NCBI GenBank assembly: GCA_037178625.1
Contig: CM074141.1
Coordinates: 62,001 to 126,000, forward strand
Direction of reading: 5' to 3'
From: Skeletonema tropicum
Taxonomy: Eukaryota; Bacillariophyta; Thalassiosirophyceae; Thalassiosirales; Thalassiosiraceae
Length of the DNA: 64,000 bases
Shown here: positions 1-11,958 of the stretch, piece after piece
Layout of the letters: every line of letters begins with the position of its first letter
How positions within the stretch are numbered: position 1 is the first letter of the stretch
Position numbers and translations under genes: made by a program
The notes under the pieces: model-generated
The model's database searches: none
Told to the model about the DNA's origin: nothing
Seen by the model: only the letters and a program-made list of their open reading frames with translations

Positions 1-1
1 C

Positions 2-3000
2 ATGGAGGCGACCATCCCCTGCGGTACATGTGCCATTGCCGACTTATCAGGTGGCTCAACCCTCACGGCTCCCACGGGGATTGACGTACAGGGTATGCTC
101 TACTTTCCACCATCCACTCACGGCACATTGGAAACTGCACACATGTTTGTCCAGGGGGAGCTCAAAATTGATCCACCGGATAATGCCGAGGCGAACCGAG
201 TTACTATCAAGCTAATTGGTCCAGATGAAGATGTCTTCCTAGCTCCTCACCCGCACAATACCATGGCATGCTCGTCGTACGCGAATGGCAAATGCCCTGT
301 GGGCAAACGACCTATTGCGATGGCTGGGGGGAAATTGGATGTACGTGGACTCCAAGATCCGACGACTTGTCCATCGTGGGTCAACCTACAAGATATTTGG
401 GATGAACCACTTACCGATATACAACGTGTGCAAACGACTAATATTGTTGTGGATGGAAATGAAGACGGTGATAGAGATGTCAAGTGTCTCAATGGAGACA
501 CTTGCACATTGGAAATGACCCTTAACGAGCCGGGTATTGAGGCATGTCTTCGAGTCAAAACAGGGGGTACTGCATATGATGATGGATATCTTGATGTGTT
601 CGTCGACACAGGTGATGGAAATGGATATGTGGAGGTAACTCAGAGTGGTGTAATTTACGCCCTGAACTCGGTCGTTGTGGAGCAGTGTTTTTCAGGCCTT
701 GTTGGTGTTCAGGTGGTCAACAGTACTCCGAATGCTTGGGCCGGACGTATCGAGACTTCAGTTGATGGTGGAGCTAATTACACCCCAATGGTGTGCAAAG
801 ACAACTGCGTTGCGTTCAGTGGGTCCAGAGCAACACTCAAAGTAGGAGAGGAGGCTGCAAAGTGTTGGAAGGCAACCATGGGAGATGTACTACTAACCAA
901 TGCGAATCCCAATCTCAGATCGGAAAACAATCAAAAGGTTTTGACTCTACGCTCGGTAGACGTAGCCGAGGGGACAATCACTGTGAATCTTTCAAAGGAA
1001 CAAATTGGAGATCCATTTACTGTGGAGAGTGAACCCATGATGGCTGCCGAGGTGGCTAGTCTCAACCGTCCTGTTAAATTTACGTCTGTGAAAGATAACA
1101 ACGGAGTGCATGGTGGGCACCTCATTATTTATCATACACCTAATGTGGCTCAAAAGTTGGAAGGTGTGGAAGTGAGAGCCTTTGGACAGAAAAATATTTT
1201 AGGACGCTATGTGAGTGTTCTATGAAGTGATGTTATGTTTATTTCACGCTGGCCAACTTCTATAACTTTCTACTCTCCCTCCTCTCTACCAAATATTTAG
1301 CCCATTCACTTTCATCACAGTCATGATGTTCCTGGAAGTGTCATCCGAAAGAATGTCGTGCGTGATTCTGAGCAGCGATGCATTGTACTCCATGGAACTA
1401 ACTTCGCCACGATTGAAAATAATGTAGCATATGATACTCTTGGCCACTGCTTCATTCCCGCGGAAGATGGATATGAAACCGATAACACTTTCAAGGATAA
1501 CTTGGGGGCTAGAACAAAGAAAGGCGTAAATTTGCCTGGTACTTCGGATGATCGTAGGTGAGAGAGATAATCCATCTTGTGCATGCATTGCAGCAAAAGC
1601 TTCATCTGACCCTTTCCCCCTTTTCATCATTCTACTCCCTCTTTAGGCCCTCAACATTTTGGATCACTAATCCAAGGAATCACTTTGTTGGCAATGTTGT
1701 AGCCGGGAGTTTCCGCTTTGGATTTTGGTTCGAGGAGCCAAAACAATATGCCATCTACGCTTTTCGGGACAACGTTGCACATAACTGCCTTGCGGAAGCG
1801 TTAAATCGTGAGTCATGTTGTACTTCATTATTTGCTCTCTCAACTCAACCCTTTCATCTCGCACTCACCAATCGTTTGTACATCCCCGCCTCGACAGTTT
1901 ATCCTCACGGCTATTCGCCATCCAGCACTGTGTATCTCGATAACCTGAAGTTATATAATAACAAAAAGGGAATGAAGATGAAGAGGACCCGTAACATTCG
2001 CGTTAGAAATAGTTTCTTTGCAGGGAACGATTTGGGAATTGAATATTTCAAAAACAATGGTTATGCTATAATCCAGAACACCACCTTTTATGCGACCACT
2101 CCGGGTAATTCGGGTACCATTATTTGCCCAACGTATCAGGTGGGCATTGCTTTTTCTTACGAGTCATCGGGAAAACAAGTACGAATCAAAGACTCAACAT
2201 TCAACGGATACCACAATCCAAGCTGTGATACTGTTGGACTGGCCCTCAATCTAGCTAACATTCAGAGCACGGCTTCTAGTTATGGGACGTTGCCTCTTCT
2301 TGAGTTAGTGACATTTGATCCTCCCGGAAAGAATAGCTCATTTGGAATCACGCCCAACGGCTTTTTTGATAGTCGAGTTATTATCCTCGAAGATTCAGAT
2401 GGCTCAATAACTGGTGATCAGGGATTCTTTGTCAATAACGCAGCAGTAGGGCCGTTCTCTTTGGACGTGTGCACCTCAACTGAGGGCAGAAGGCCCAATA
2501 CAATGTTCTGCGCTGGAACATGCCTGCACACGGTAAGTATCGAAACACGAGAGCCTGTAGGTGGCTCCACCAAGCTTCGTATGACTTCTCGTAGTGATCC
2601 AAGCAAGACGCACGAGTTTGAGGGCTCTTGCAGTACCTCTGATCCAGCTTACAACCTCAACTTTGCTCTGGACCTATTGCCATCTGATGAGTACGATATC
2701 AGCTTCGTTCATAATCAGACGGGTGAAGTCGTCTATCTCTCTAACACGGTAACGTTAGGTGAGGCTGAAGGTTACTGCGAGGTAGATGATGAACTTGTCG
2801 AAAGCAGTTTCATCTTCCCCACACTTCCTCCGGATAGTTTTGAACTCTTTCCGCATATTAATTCGACAGGTGGGTACCTATACCTATCAGCACTGCATGT
2901 CTCTTTCCTTCTTCCCTTTTCGTCCTCTAACTCCTCTTTTGGATCCAATCATACTATTTTTCCCATAACCATAACAGATTTCGCAGCCCAATCAGGGCTT

Positions 3001-5477
3001 GCGACAAATGAAGGAAGTCTCTACGATTTCGACAGCGGAGACTGGGTAACCTATACTGGCATCTGGTTTGGTGATGCAGGTGACACATCAAGGATTCGTC
3101 TCCGCTTCTCAGCATTCAATCAGGGTGGAAAGATTGAGGCAAGGATTGGTGGTGTAGACGGAGATATTATTGGCCACTTCTACCCATGGAATACAAACGG
3201 CGAATATTCAGACGCAGCTTTTGATGTCGACACGGATGTTCAAGGGCTGCAACAATTGACCTTCACATCTTCTTCTTCATCTGACGTGATGAACTTTACT
3301 TGGTTCGAACTTGCCCCAGAATGTGAAAGCACCGGCTTTATTTGTCTTCAGAATTCAGACTGCTGTTCCAACAGTTGCGGTTCAGATGGCTTCTGCGAAT
3401 CTCCACAACCATCGACCTATTTTATTGGATATGAACACCGAGGATGTAGTGGAAGGAACGAATTAGGCACAATGACCAAGCCAACTGTCGAGGACTGCGC
3501 TGTAGCGTGTGATGAATTGACAACTTGCATGAGTTTTGAGTATCAAATGAGTACTACAAGATGTCAGTTATCTTCCACATGCTCGTACAGTTTGACTGGA
3601 TCGAGTTCAGACGATTGGAACTTCTATGTAAGTTGGGTTGATAGGCGGCAGATTACAATGTCTATGCTCCTTCTCTCTCACTAATCCCACTTTTCAATCT
3701 TGTGCCACAGGTGAAGGTTCCAGAGGGAGCAGCCTCTCATGGCGACCCCGAGGGTAACTACTATCTCTGGCTGCTAGAAAATGCGGCTGAAATATCTCCT
3801 GCTGAATTAGTCGAAGCGAGTGACATTCATTTGTCCATGCCATCTTATTATATTGGGTGAGTTGTGCTCCTTTAGCATCTATTTCCTATGGCACCTTGTC
3901 GCTTTTATCTTAGTCATCATTACTATTTGCTTCTCCCGCAGTTATCACAATGGTGGATGTGTTGGTAGGAATGAACTAGGTGTGACCACCCAGACATCAG
4001 TCGAGGACTGCGCTTCAGCATGCGATGCTGAGTTAGGGTGCGTCAGTTTTGAATACAAGAAGGGTTCAACAACTAGTTGCCAGCTTTCTGACAGCTGTGA
4101 TCATTACAGTATGAAGGCTAATGATCCTACTAGTGACTATACGTGGTATCTCAATATTCCTGATGGGTATACAACACACACAATGCAGGGAGGGAATTCT
4201 TACATGTGGATCATAAATGTGCTGGCACCTTCGAACATGCCCTCCGCAGCTTACAGCACGTCTCCGAGTGCCTCGCCATCCGTCATAAACGGAGGCGGAG
4301 ATACGGAATCTGCGACGTATTACATGGGGTAAGTGTTCAATTGCTAATCTTGTGCCACACTCTATTTACTTTCCTGTCTTATCATGCCGATTACACACCA
4401 CCCCTAACCCCTAATAGATATAATACCGGGGGATGTGTAGGAATGAACGAACTAGGTATCATCTCCAAACCTGTCGTTGAAGAATGTGCTGCTGCATGTG
4501 ACGCCCTGCCTACGTGCGTTTCGTTCGAGTACCAGCGTTCGTCTACAACTTGTCAGCTCTCGTCAAGCTGTGATAGATTTGACCTGACTGCCAATGATCC
4601 AGGCAATGCTTACATGTGGTATTTGAAGGTGAACGACGAAGTGGCACTTTTGGAGAACCCTACTCCATTTGCTTATTTGTGGCTGCTTGATAATATCAAC
4701 GGGAGAGAAGTGACTCCTCCTGCGGGAGTGACTTCAACGAATTACTACGTAGGGTACAATACCGGGGGATGTGTAGGAATGAACGAACTAGGTATCATCT
4801 CCAAACCTGTTGTTGAAGAATGTGCTGCTGCATGCGACGCCTTGTCTGCATGCGTGTCGTTCGAATACAAGCGTTCGTCTACAAACTGTCACTTGTCATC
4901 ATCCTGCGACAATTTTAGTCTGACTGCCAATGATCCAGGCAATGCTTATATGTGGTATGAGAGAGTAAGTGGCTACACTACGCACGTAACGACTGGAGGT
5001 AATGCCTATCTCTGGCTCATCGAGACCCCGACTAGCTCGCCCACGAAGTCTCCTGTGACCCCCCAGCCGACGAGTATCGAGCCTACGTGTCTTCGCATCA
5101 TTACGGGAGGAGTTCGATATGATGATGGATATCTCGATGTGTTCGTCAACACAGGCGATGGTAATGGATATGTGGAGGTAACTCAGAGTGGAGTAATTTA
5201 CGCCCTGAACTCGGTCGTTGTGGAGCAATGCTTTTCAGGGCTCGTGGGTCTCCAGGTGGTAAATAGTAATCCAAATGCTTGGGCAGGGAGTATCGAGACT
5301 TCGGTCGATGATGGAATTAGCTACGCTCCGATGGTGTGCAAAGACAAATGCACTCCGCTTGGGGATTCTACTGCTTCCATTGTTGTCGATGGGGATGGAA
5401 ATGGGAATAGACCTGTCAAGTGTCTCAACGGAGACACTTGTACTCTGGCAAATTCCAACTGGGATAGCATAGCTTAG
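2..5477 (+). CDS. Large secreted G8 / parallel beta-helix / CBM6-like / PAN-repeat protein (5' partial, 8 exons)
   Basis: Eight exons join in frame with GT-AG introns: 2-1210, 1301-1557, 1647-1807, 1898-2869, 2978-3627, 3711-3856, 3942-4328, 4418-5477 (about 1613 residues). The true start probably lies upstream, because the ATG at 2 falls inside the G8-like domain. In order I see: a G8-like domain (PCGTC, then LYFPP); a Cys-containing module beginning CLRVKTGG; a beta-helix region like CEMIP/TMEM2/PKHD1L1 (RYPIHFHHSHD across intron 1, then RCIVLHGT, GHCFIPAEDGYE, TFWITNP); a CBM6-like beta-sandwich; a small knot-like Cys cluster (CESTGFICLQNSDCC); and four PAN/Apple-like repeats with the core GGCVGxNELG. 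The last part repeats the CLR module and a VKCLNGDTCTL segment. The family suggests an extracellular polysaccharide-binding or -cleaving protein, but the substrate is unknown. The domain calls are strong; the 3' end may be a duplication-made terminus. Confidence 0.5.
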
Positions 5478-5903
5478 TTTGACTCTCAGGATGAAGTGCG
5501 TCTTATTTGATAGCTCGCACAGCTAGTAGAGCGATAATAAAATTTGCTTTTGCAAGGCATGGGGCGAATGAAGGTGAAAGATCTTTGGCCCTTTGCTGAG
5601 TCTTACATACCATGTGTGTGGGGGGTGGGGGGCTTTAGGTATCACTGGTATTTACGTCCATTGAGAACGGCCCCCCTCTTTTGGATCAGACTATCGTAGC
5701 TCAAAATTTTGTACCCCGCCCCTTTTCAATTTTTCCTCTCATTCAGATTATGTAGTTCAACTTTTAGATCGTTCCCCCCTCCTCTCTGACATGACAGGAC
5801 GCTGATGGAAGTTGTAACCCTTCGTGGTGTACCAGCCCGCCCCACGCCAACCCCCCCCACCCCCCACCCAAGTCAAAATCCAGGGTTCCCGTGAGTGATA
5901 CGT
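5478..5903. other. Intergenic, C-rich low-complexity DNA
   Basis: No coding region is visible. Runs of C (around 5850-5872) and G (5620-5635) are the only notable content. The stretch ends at the left terminus of the next element. Confidence 0.5.
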
Positions 5904-7405
5904 GCTAGTCGGCGCGCCATTCGACGCACCGGCGCCATTCGACGCACCCTAGAGACGCACGACGCAACTTCCCTCTTTTCGACAAAAAAAGAGCCCACCA
6001 TGACGGCCTCCCATCCTACTACCCTCATTACACAACTAAATGTCGACATTCCGAAGTAATAATGTACTTTCTAGACCATTTTTTGACGCTGAATTCAACG
6101 GTTTTATCGGTGGCTCGCCATATTCATCGCAAAGAGAAGTTTGACCGCCACAATAGCGGTGGTGATTTTCATCCCCTCCGCCGCAGAGCACCTGTTGCCA
6201 GTAGCATAAAGGCGTCGTTTCTGTCATTGAAACAGCAAGTAAGGTTGTAGGGGCGACCATATTATATATATGGACGGAATATGCGCTAATTAACCGGGTG
6301 TGGGTCTCATGCAACGCCTATCCAACCTACCAAATCTATGAAGTCGATTTAGAAAGATTTCCACAATTTATCTCCATCAATAGTGGGTATATATCTGACA
6401 CAAAACATGTTGAAACCACACCATGGATCATAGTTGTCTTGTCTACTATATGACAATCAAGATTGTTGAGGTGGACTGCTCCATCTTACCACAGTGACTA
6501 CTGCAACTCTTGGTTTCCTCGACAACTACTCATTGTGGGTTATGAGAAGCCCACCCGAAGACGCCTACACGAGTGTTGTGGCATGATAATGACGTCTCCT
6601 CCATGTGCAATTGGGAACCTTTCGCCTCATCAAATCAACATCCATCTATTGTGCGCCTTTTGCTGTGGTTGGAGACAATTTTACAACTGTTATCAGTGCC
6701 TTTCCTACAAAGTCTCGTGGAATGAGAGGCCGAATGATCGACATAAAACTCTATGATGGCGTAGATGTTGCGTGTAATTAATACATCCGAGTAAGCTAAA
6801 CAATTATCATAGCTTACAGATGGAGTTATTAATGATCTACTACTATTCTGTTGTCTAAATTACATAATCATGAGCATCTTTTGACATGCCCGGTATGTTC
6901 AGATTTTCATGTGTGTGTGCGTCACCTGCAATTATCATCAAATCCACTTTGAATTAGACGCTACAGCTTACATAATCGGAATCAGCGTGAAAAATTGGGT
7001 TAGGGAGTGTCTTCTGGAGGGTGTATGGGATCGATATAATGCTATGGTTTGCCTTCGGATTCGTCATGTCAGATGCACTTTTTCAAGATTTTTTTACTGT
7101 TCTTGCGTGAGTACCTCAAATATCGAGGCAATTGAACGGAGCACCACCACCACAAATCGAATATGCATTCCAAACAGTATAAATAGAAAGTTATTAGTCT
7201 TTCAACTTAAAGCATCGGCATATTATTGGCCAATATTGGCGTAGTAATGCCAGATTTTCTGCGACGCAACAAGATTTGGCTGGGTGTTGGGGAGAAAAAT
7301 ACCTATAAAAATCCATAATAACCCTTGTTGTGTTCGATATTGGATTTTCTACCCGATCGTCGACGCAGCGCATCGACGCATGCGTCGAAAGGCGCGCCGA
7401 CTAGC
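5904..7405. mobile_element. Mutator-like non-autonomous element (1.5 kb, TIRs, 9-bp TSD)
   Basis: The left end reads GCTAGTCGGCGCGCC(A)TTCGACGCA and the right end is its inverted copy ending at 7405, with one mismatch (A/T). Both ends hold several CGACGCA motifs (5929-5965 and 7363-7388), like subterminal binding sites. Flanks are GTGATACGT on the left and GTGATAAGT on the right, a 9-bp target duplication with one mismatch, the size expected for Mutator-like elements. The inside is AT-rich and has no convincing gene. The superfamily call rests on target-duplication size only. Confidence 0.5.
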
Positions 7406-8792
7406 GTGATAAGTATACGTGATACGTGACACCATCCCCCAAAGTGTGGAAATTTGACAAGGTCCTTACATGGGGTACGTAGGAACTAAAAATACTGAAT
7501 TCCTACTTAACAATAAAACGCGGTCAGACAGAAAATGAGGAAAGATTTTTCCACCTCCACCCAAAAATAACCTAAATAAAGCCCCACATACAAAAGCTAG
7601 TAGTTCACCACGATGATAGCCGTCACTTCGCCCTATCAAAATCATCGCCACTTCGACGACATCGCCTCTTTACTTCGAGGAATATCTCTTCTATTATGTC
7701 TTTGAAATATAAATTGACAACATGGTTACATTGGATTATGAGATAGGTGCATAATATACAGTCCCTGGCAGCGGCCTTTTTATCGGCGTATCATCGTGTC
7801 GCCGGTCCCGATGATCGGGGATATAGTGATATAGTGAAGTCATACAAACACCATTCATCGACGGCAACCTCATCAAGAGTATAACGGAGTCGTCTTGACT
7901 GATCTTCCGGATCGACAACTCTGAATACACTCCACTAGGTTCGACATGCACCACCGACGGGTCATCGAATATTGATATCGTTTAATACGACGGTGTTACT
8001 ATGCGATGACATGATCCAAATATCATTTATTTCATCCCCTTCGCTTCTATAATGCTAATATGCAGCTGATAGCACAGAGGATTGATCGGTATCACAGATA
8101 TTGTTGGATAGAGACCGGATCACGCAACAATACAAGTTCTAAGTGGAGCTAATACTTTGGGATGCTGATCGCTATACAGTGGGGATACACTGACTTTTCG
8201 CCGATAATGTGGATGAACCGTGATAATAGCTGGATGCAGGATGAGCTAGACCGAAGTTGACGGGGGTGGAATCTGGTACAATGTCAGGAGACTCCTGTAT
8301 CATTGCGAATTGACAATTTTTACGTAGATTTTTGCCCCGCTTATACCCCCCTTTGGCATAAATACTAAGAACCACAGACTTACTGGGTAGTCAAATGTTT
8401 TATAAAGTAAGATAGAAGCAGAATATGGGCTATTTGACATGTGTTCACTCACAACAGATTGTTATTTACAAGGATAAGGTGGGGATGAGGGTCCTGTGCA
8501 AGTGGCAGCTCTCATCTTAATGGTGCCATAAATCACTATCTATTTTACCCCAAATGTGTGCCTTTCTGGATATGTGATTCGATATAGTGTTAACAGGAAC
8601 ATATAAAGAGGGGTCCACATGAGGGGTGAATGAAAGGTGTGTAGTTTCATTACTACGGCAATAATCCCATGGTGCAGGTCGATTTTGCCCCTCTAAAAAA
8701 AGAATGAGAAGGTGGATGATGATACGTGACCCGTCTGTCCGTAATCCCACTTTGAATCGTTGGTGGTGGTGGTGATACCCAGAACGATTCAT
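7406..8792. other. Intergenic, nothing recognised
   Basis: AT-rich DNA with only short chance reading frames. No RNA gene, repeat or conserved protein motif was seen. Confidence 0.5.
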
Positions 8793-8828
8793 ATACTTTA
8801 AGTATGGTCGACCATACTTTAAGTATGG
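8793..8828. repeat. Imperfect palindrome: two ATACTTTAAGTATGG copies around GTCGAC
   Basis: Two copies of a near-palindromic 15-mer flank the palindrome GTCGAC. The same 15-mer forms the terminal inverted repeats of the small element at 9617-9811, so this may be two abutting element ends or an excision remnant. Confidence 0.5.
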
Positions 8829-9616
8829 ATCGCTCTACGAGGGTCCTACGTAGGAATAGTACGCAAAATTGTTTTTTTGTAACGACATCAGCGAAGCACC
8901 ACCATCCTTCACCATGACAGCCGCTACACTACTACGCCTATAACTATAATCAAACAATGAATTACAGTATTATACTTAGTAAACGAGTTCTCCATAGTGT
9001 GTTCTCGACCGTCGATGCGTTGGTTGTATTGTATTTGCCCCCCACGACGCCCCCTCCGCTGATCTATACAGGGCATATCTTGTGCATTTCTACCGATGTG
9101 CCGCTCAATATCATGTATTAAACCGAGGGTAATACAGTAAGCCGACGCCTCATAATGCACAGTAGTCCTTCCATATGTATGATAATCAATAAACTGCGGC
9201 TAAAGTACGACATGCTGGCATCTATACTTGTCCTGATCCAACTATGCCATTGAAAAATATTTTTTTCATTTTCCAAATCCGCCAACACTCCGCCACCATC
9301 AATACCGCTATATTATCACTCCCTCACCCGTTCCCTCAGCACCGACACGTTCCATATATACAGTACCGTTGTCCTGCGCATTTGTTTGGTGATTGATGGA
9401 GTTCATGGGTCGATTCTCCACCATATCCATCTGCACATCTTTTGTTCAAAATATCGCCCGCCTCGTCTCATTTCGACCACCACAACGTCAATAATAGGCC
9501 GATCCGTATGGTTCAAAGACCAACAATCATCGCAATAGGGTTAGGGATCGGACCCGTGCAATATTCATTGCCATATGAGCCAGTCATGGGGTTGCTTTAG
9601 GGACCTACACAGAAAC
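8829..9616. other. Intergenic, nothing recognised
   Basis: No coding or RNA gene seen. It lies between two sets of CATACTTTAAGTATG repeats, which could also be read as the ends of a ~1-kb element spanning 8812-9811. Confidence 0.5.
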
Positions 9617-9811
9617 CATACTTTAAGTATGAAGAGGTAAGTTTTTTTGAAGTGCTTTTATTTCATTTGTATTCGGTCAAAAATAAAGTGGTGATAGTCT
9701 TTTCTTATGTAAAATTCACCGTAGATTTCGATTCTGCCCTCATTTGCTTCTGAAAACGGAGTTATCGTGAAGTTATAAGGGTGTGAAATTAAAAATCATA
9801 CTTAAAGTATG
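9617..9811. mobile_element. 195-bp MITE with 16-bp TIR
   Basis: Starts CATACTTTAAGTATGA and ends with the exact reverse complement TCATACTTAAAGTATG. It has no coding capacity. No clear target duplication was found (flanks end AAAC and start AAAA). The TIR itself is almost self-complementary. Confidence 0.5.
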
Positions 9812-11473
9812 AAAATCGGCGTTTTTTCGCGCCGGCCGCGCCCGAACGATAGCTGTCTCATCTCCTTAAAATGTTTCTGTGGATTATTTTGTGTACGTAG
9901 GAATCGTGCAAGAAGCGGTACCAAAGTGGCGCCAACGATCATCGCAGCAGATCACCACCATGGGATTTCCGCCCGAGTAGCGTACTTTACTGAGCATGGC
10001 GCCGTTATATGACAGATATAATGCTCGGGATGTTTATATAGATATATGTGAATGTAGTTAGCAGCTTGATATGTACCGATTTTTACGTATGATGTAAAAT
10101 AAAAGCCAATTAGTGAACATGAATGTGTATCCTCAACTCCTCATGAGCAATGAACGATGGTATTATAACATATGTTTAAGCACTATCAACACCAAACACT
10201 GTTAAAATAATGATCATAGAGATATGTTATGAATGTGTTTATCTTTTTGTTGCATAATAATTGTTAATGAAGCCCACAGATCCGTGTCATTCGACATTAA
10301 TGCATGTAGATTAACATCCATCTCATAAGAGAGAATACACTTTGTGCATTCCAACGATGACATCAGTGACCATATGCAGCTTTATCCGTCGAATATTAAT
10401 TCATTGAAACTGAAGAGTCTTAACAAGTCATTGAAGATTCCACTCCGATCTATTCAGACGCAATGTAGCGTCATAACAACAGCCTTCTTCGGAGACAAAT
10501 GTGCACCTATTCCACCCAATCGAACTTCAAGTCACTCAGCTATGACCCTACATCATCAATAACCTACAAAAGTTGTTGTGCCGTTGTTGTCGGGTGGTAA
10601 GGTTGATTTGAATGACATTACCATCGGAGTTGTTCTGTAAATGGCCATGATGTGTTTGTCTTGTGATGTAAAGATTGAGTTCGCCGATGATAGTGTAGGG
10701 AGTGAAATTGGATCTCTATTGTCAACTTCACGATACAAAGCGATCCTTACATATTATTGATAGCTCTTGTGTCGTGTTTAGTTCTATCGCCATGATTAGA
10801 GGTCGGAATAGAACAATGAAATGGGTGACATTTGTTTGTAATCGATGATGTGATGTGTAGCAGCAATATTGGTGCCCGACGGAGTTCTATGGCCATATGA
10901 AGTCACTAGCAATGTGCCACACCAACACCCAATGCCTATATGTATAAGCGACAGCGAGGATTGATGGAGAGAGACCGATTGCACCATTCATATTGAGTGG
11001 AATTGGAGGACGGCAGAGGTTGTTTTTCGTGATGTCGTAGGCTTATTTTGGTTTGGAGGTTTGGGGCGAGACTATTGTAACTTAGTGGGCCAGGTAGATC
11101 AAAAGTTTCTCCGTGATCTCAGCTGCACAGATGGGCCTAGCGCCAACTAAGTTTCTGGAGAGTTGAGGAGATACGATTTTTCCCACTATGCCGGCATCAT
11201 GGTATTTTGGTTCATTTCCCCATGATGTTGAATTACGATATGTGTTTTGTGTTTTGTATATGTGCTTGAAAGTGTTGGAACAAAAGAGTTGGGAAATTTT
11301 TGAAATGTATTTTTGCGCGAGATTGGAATGCCGGATGACATTGTGTACTAGAGTGACGAAGGAATCCATAGAAACATTTTGAGGAGATGAGACAGCTATT
11401 TACTTATTACTAGCCTCGCTGATGCTCGTGCTAGCCCGCTACGCGGGTTAAGACCAAAATAGAGAAGAAAGAC
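9812..11473. other. Intergenic, nothing recognised
   Basis: AT-rich. No convincing gene. A small GC hairpin, CCCGCTACGCGGG, lies near 11436-11450, just before the next MITE. Confidence 0.5.
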
Positions 11474-11825
11474 GTACCGTCTTTACCTTAGAAAGTGTCC
11501 GTAGGTAGGACAGGACCACACTATTGCACCCCGGACACTTTTACCCCTCCTTCAAAAAGGCACGGACACTTACTAAATCCGGACACTTCCAATGGTTTTG
11601 CTAGTAAGATGTATGTAAACATTTAAGACACCTGTCTGGTGTCCGAGGACAGTCTACTCATCCCGCTCCCAGGGCGAAAAAATAAAAAATACTAGAAAGT
11701 GTCCGAATCTGGTCGGAATCTGGGCGGACACTTCCTCATAAAAAGGCTGCGGACACCTTCAAGGCACCAGAAAAACAGTCCGGACAATAGAAAAATCCGG
11801 ACACTTTCTAAGGTAAAGACGGTAC
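11474..11825. mobile_element. 352-bp MITE with perfect 28-bp TIR starting GTACCGTC
   Basis: Positions 11474-11501 and 11798-11825 are exact inverted copies (GTACCGTCTTTACCTTAG outward, ending in GTGTCCG). Inside, the motif GGACACTT and its complement recur about ten times. It has no coding capacity and no evident target duplication. It ends about 130 bp downstream of the stop of the LRR gene, which is on the minus strand. Confidence 0.5.
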
Positions 11826-11958
11826 CTCTCTTACCCCGTGAAACGCCCCGGGCAGAACAGCTGAATACTACAACCTTGATCATATCGATCTAGTTGTAAT
11901 GGTCTACTTATTTATTATATGTCTACAACTACAACATGCCTACGCACAGTGACACTTA

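Noticed and set aside
4401..4417. CCCCTAACCCCTAATAG as an internal telomere remnant
   Set aside because: Only two imperfect units, and it is the acceptor end of an intron that splices in frame.
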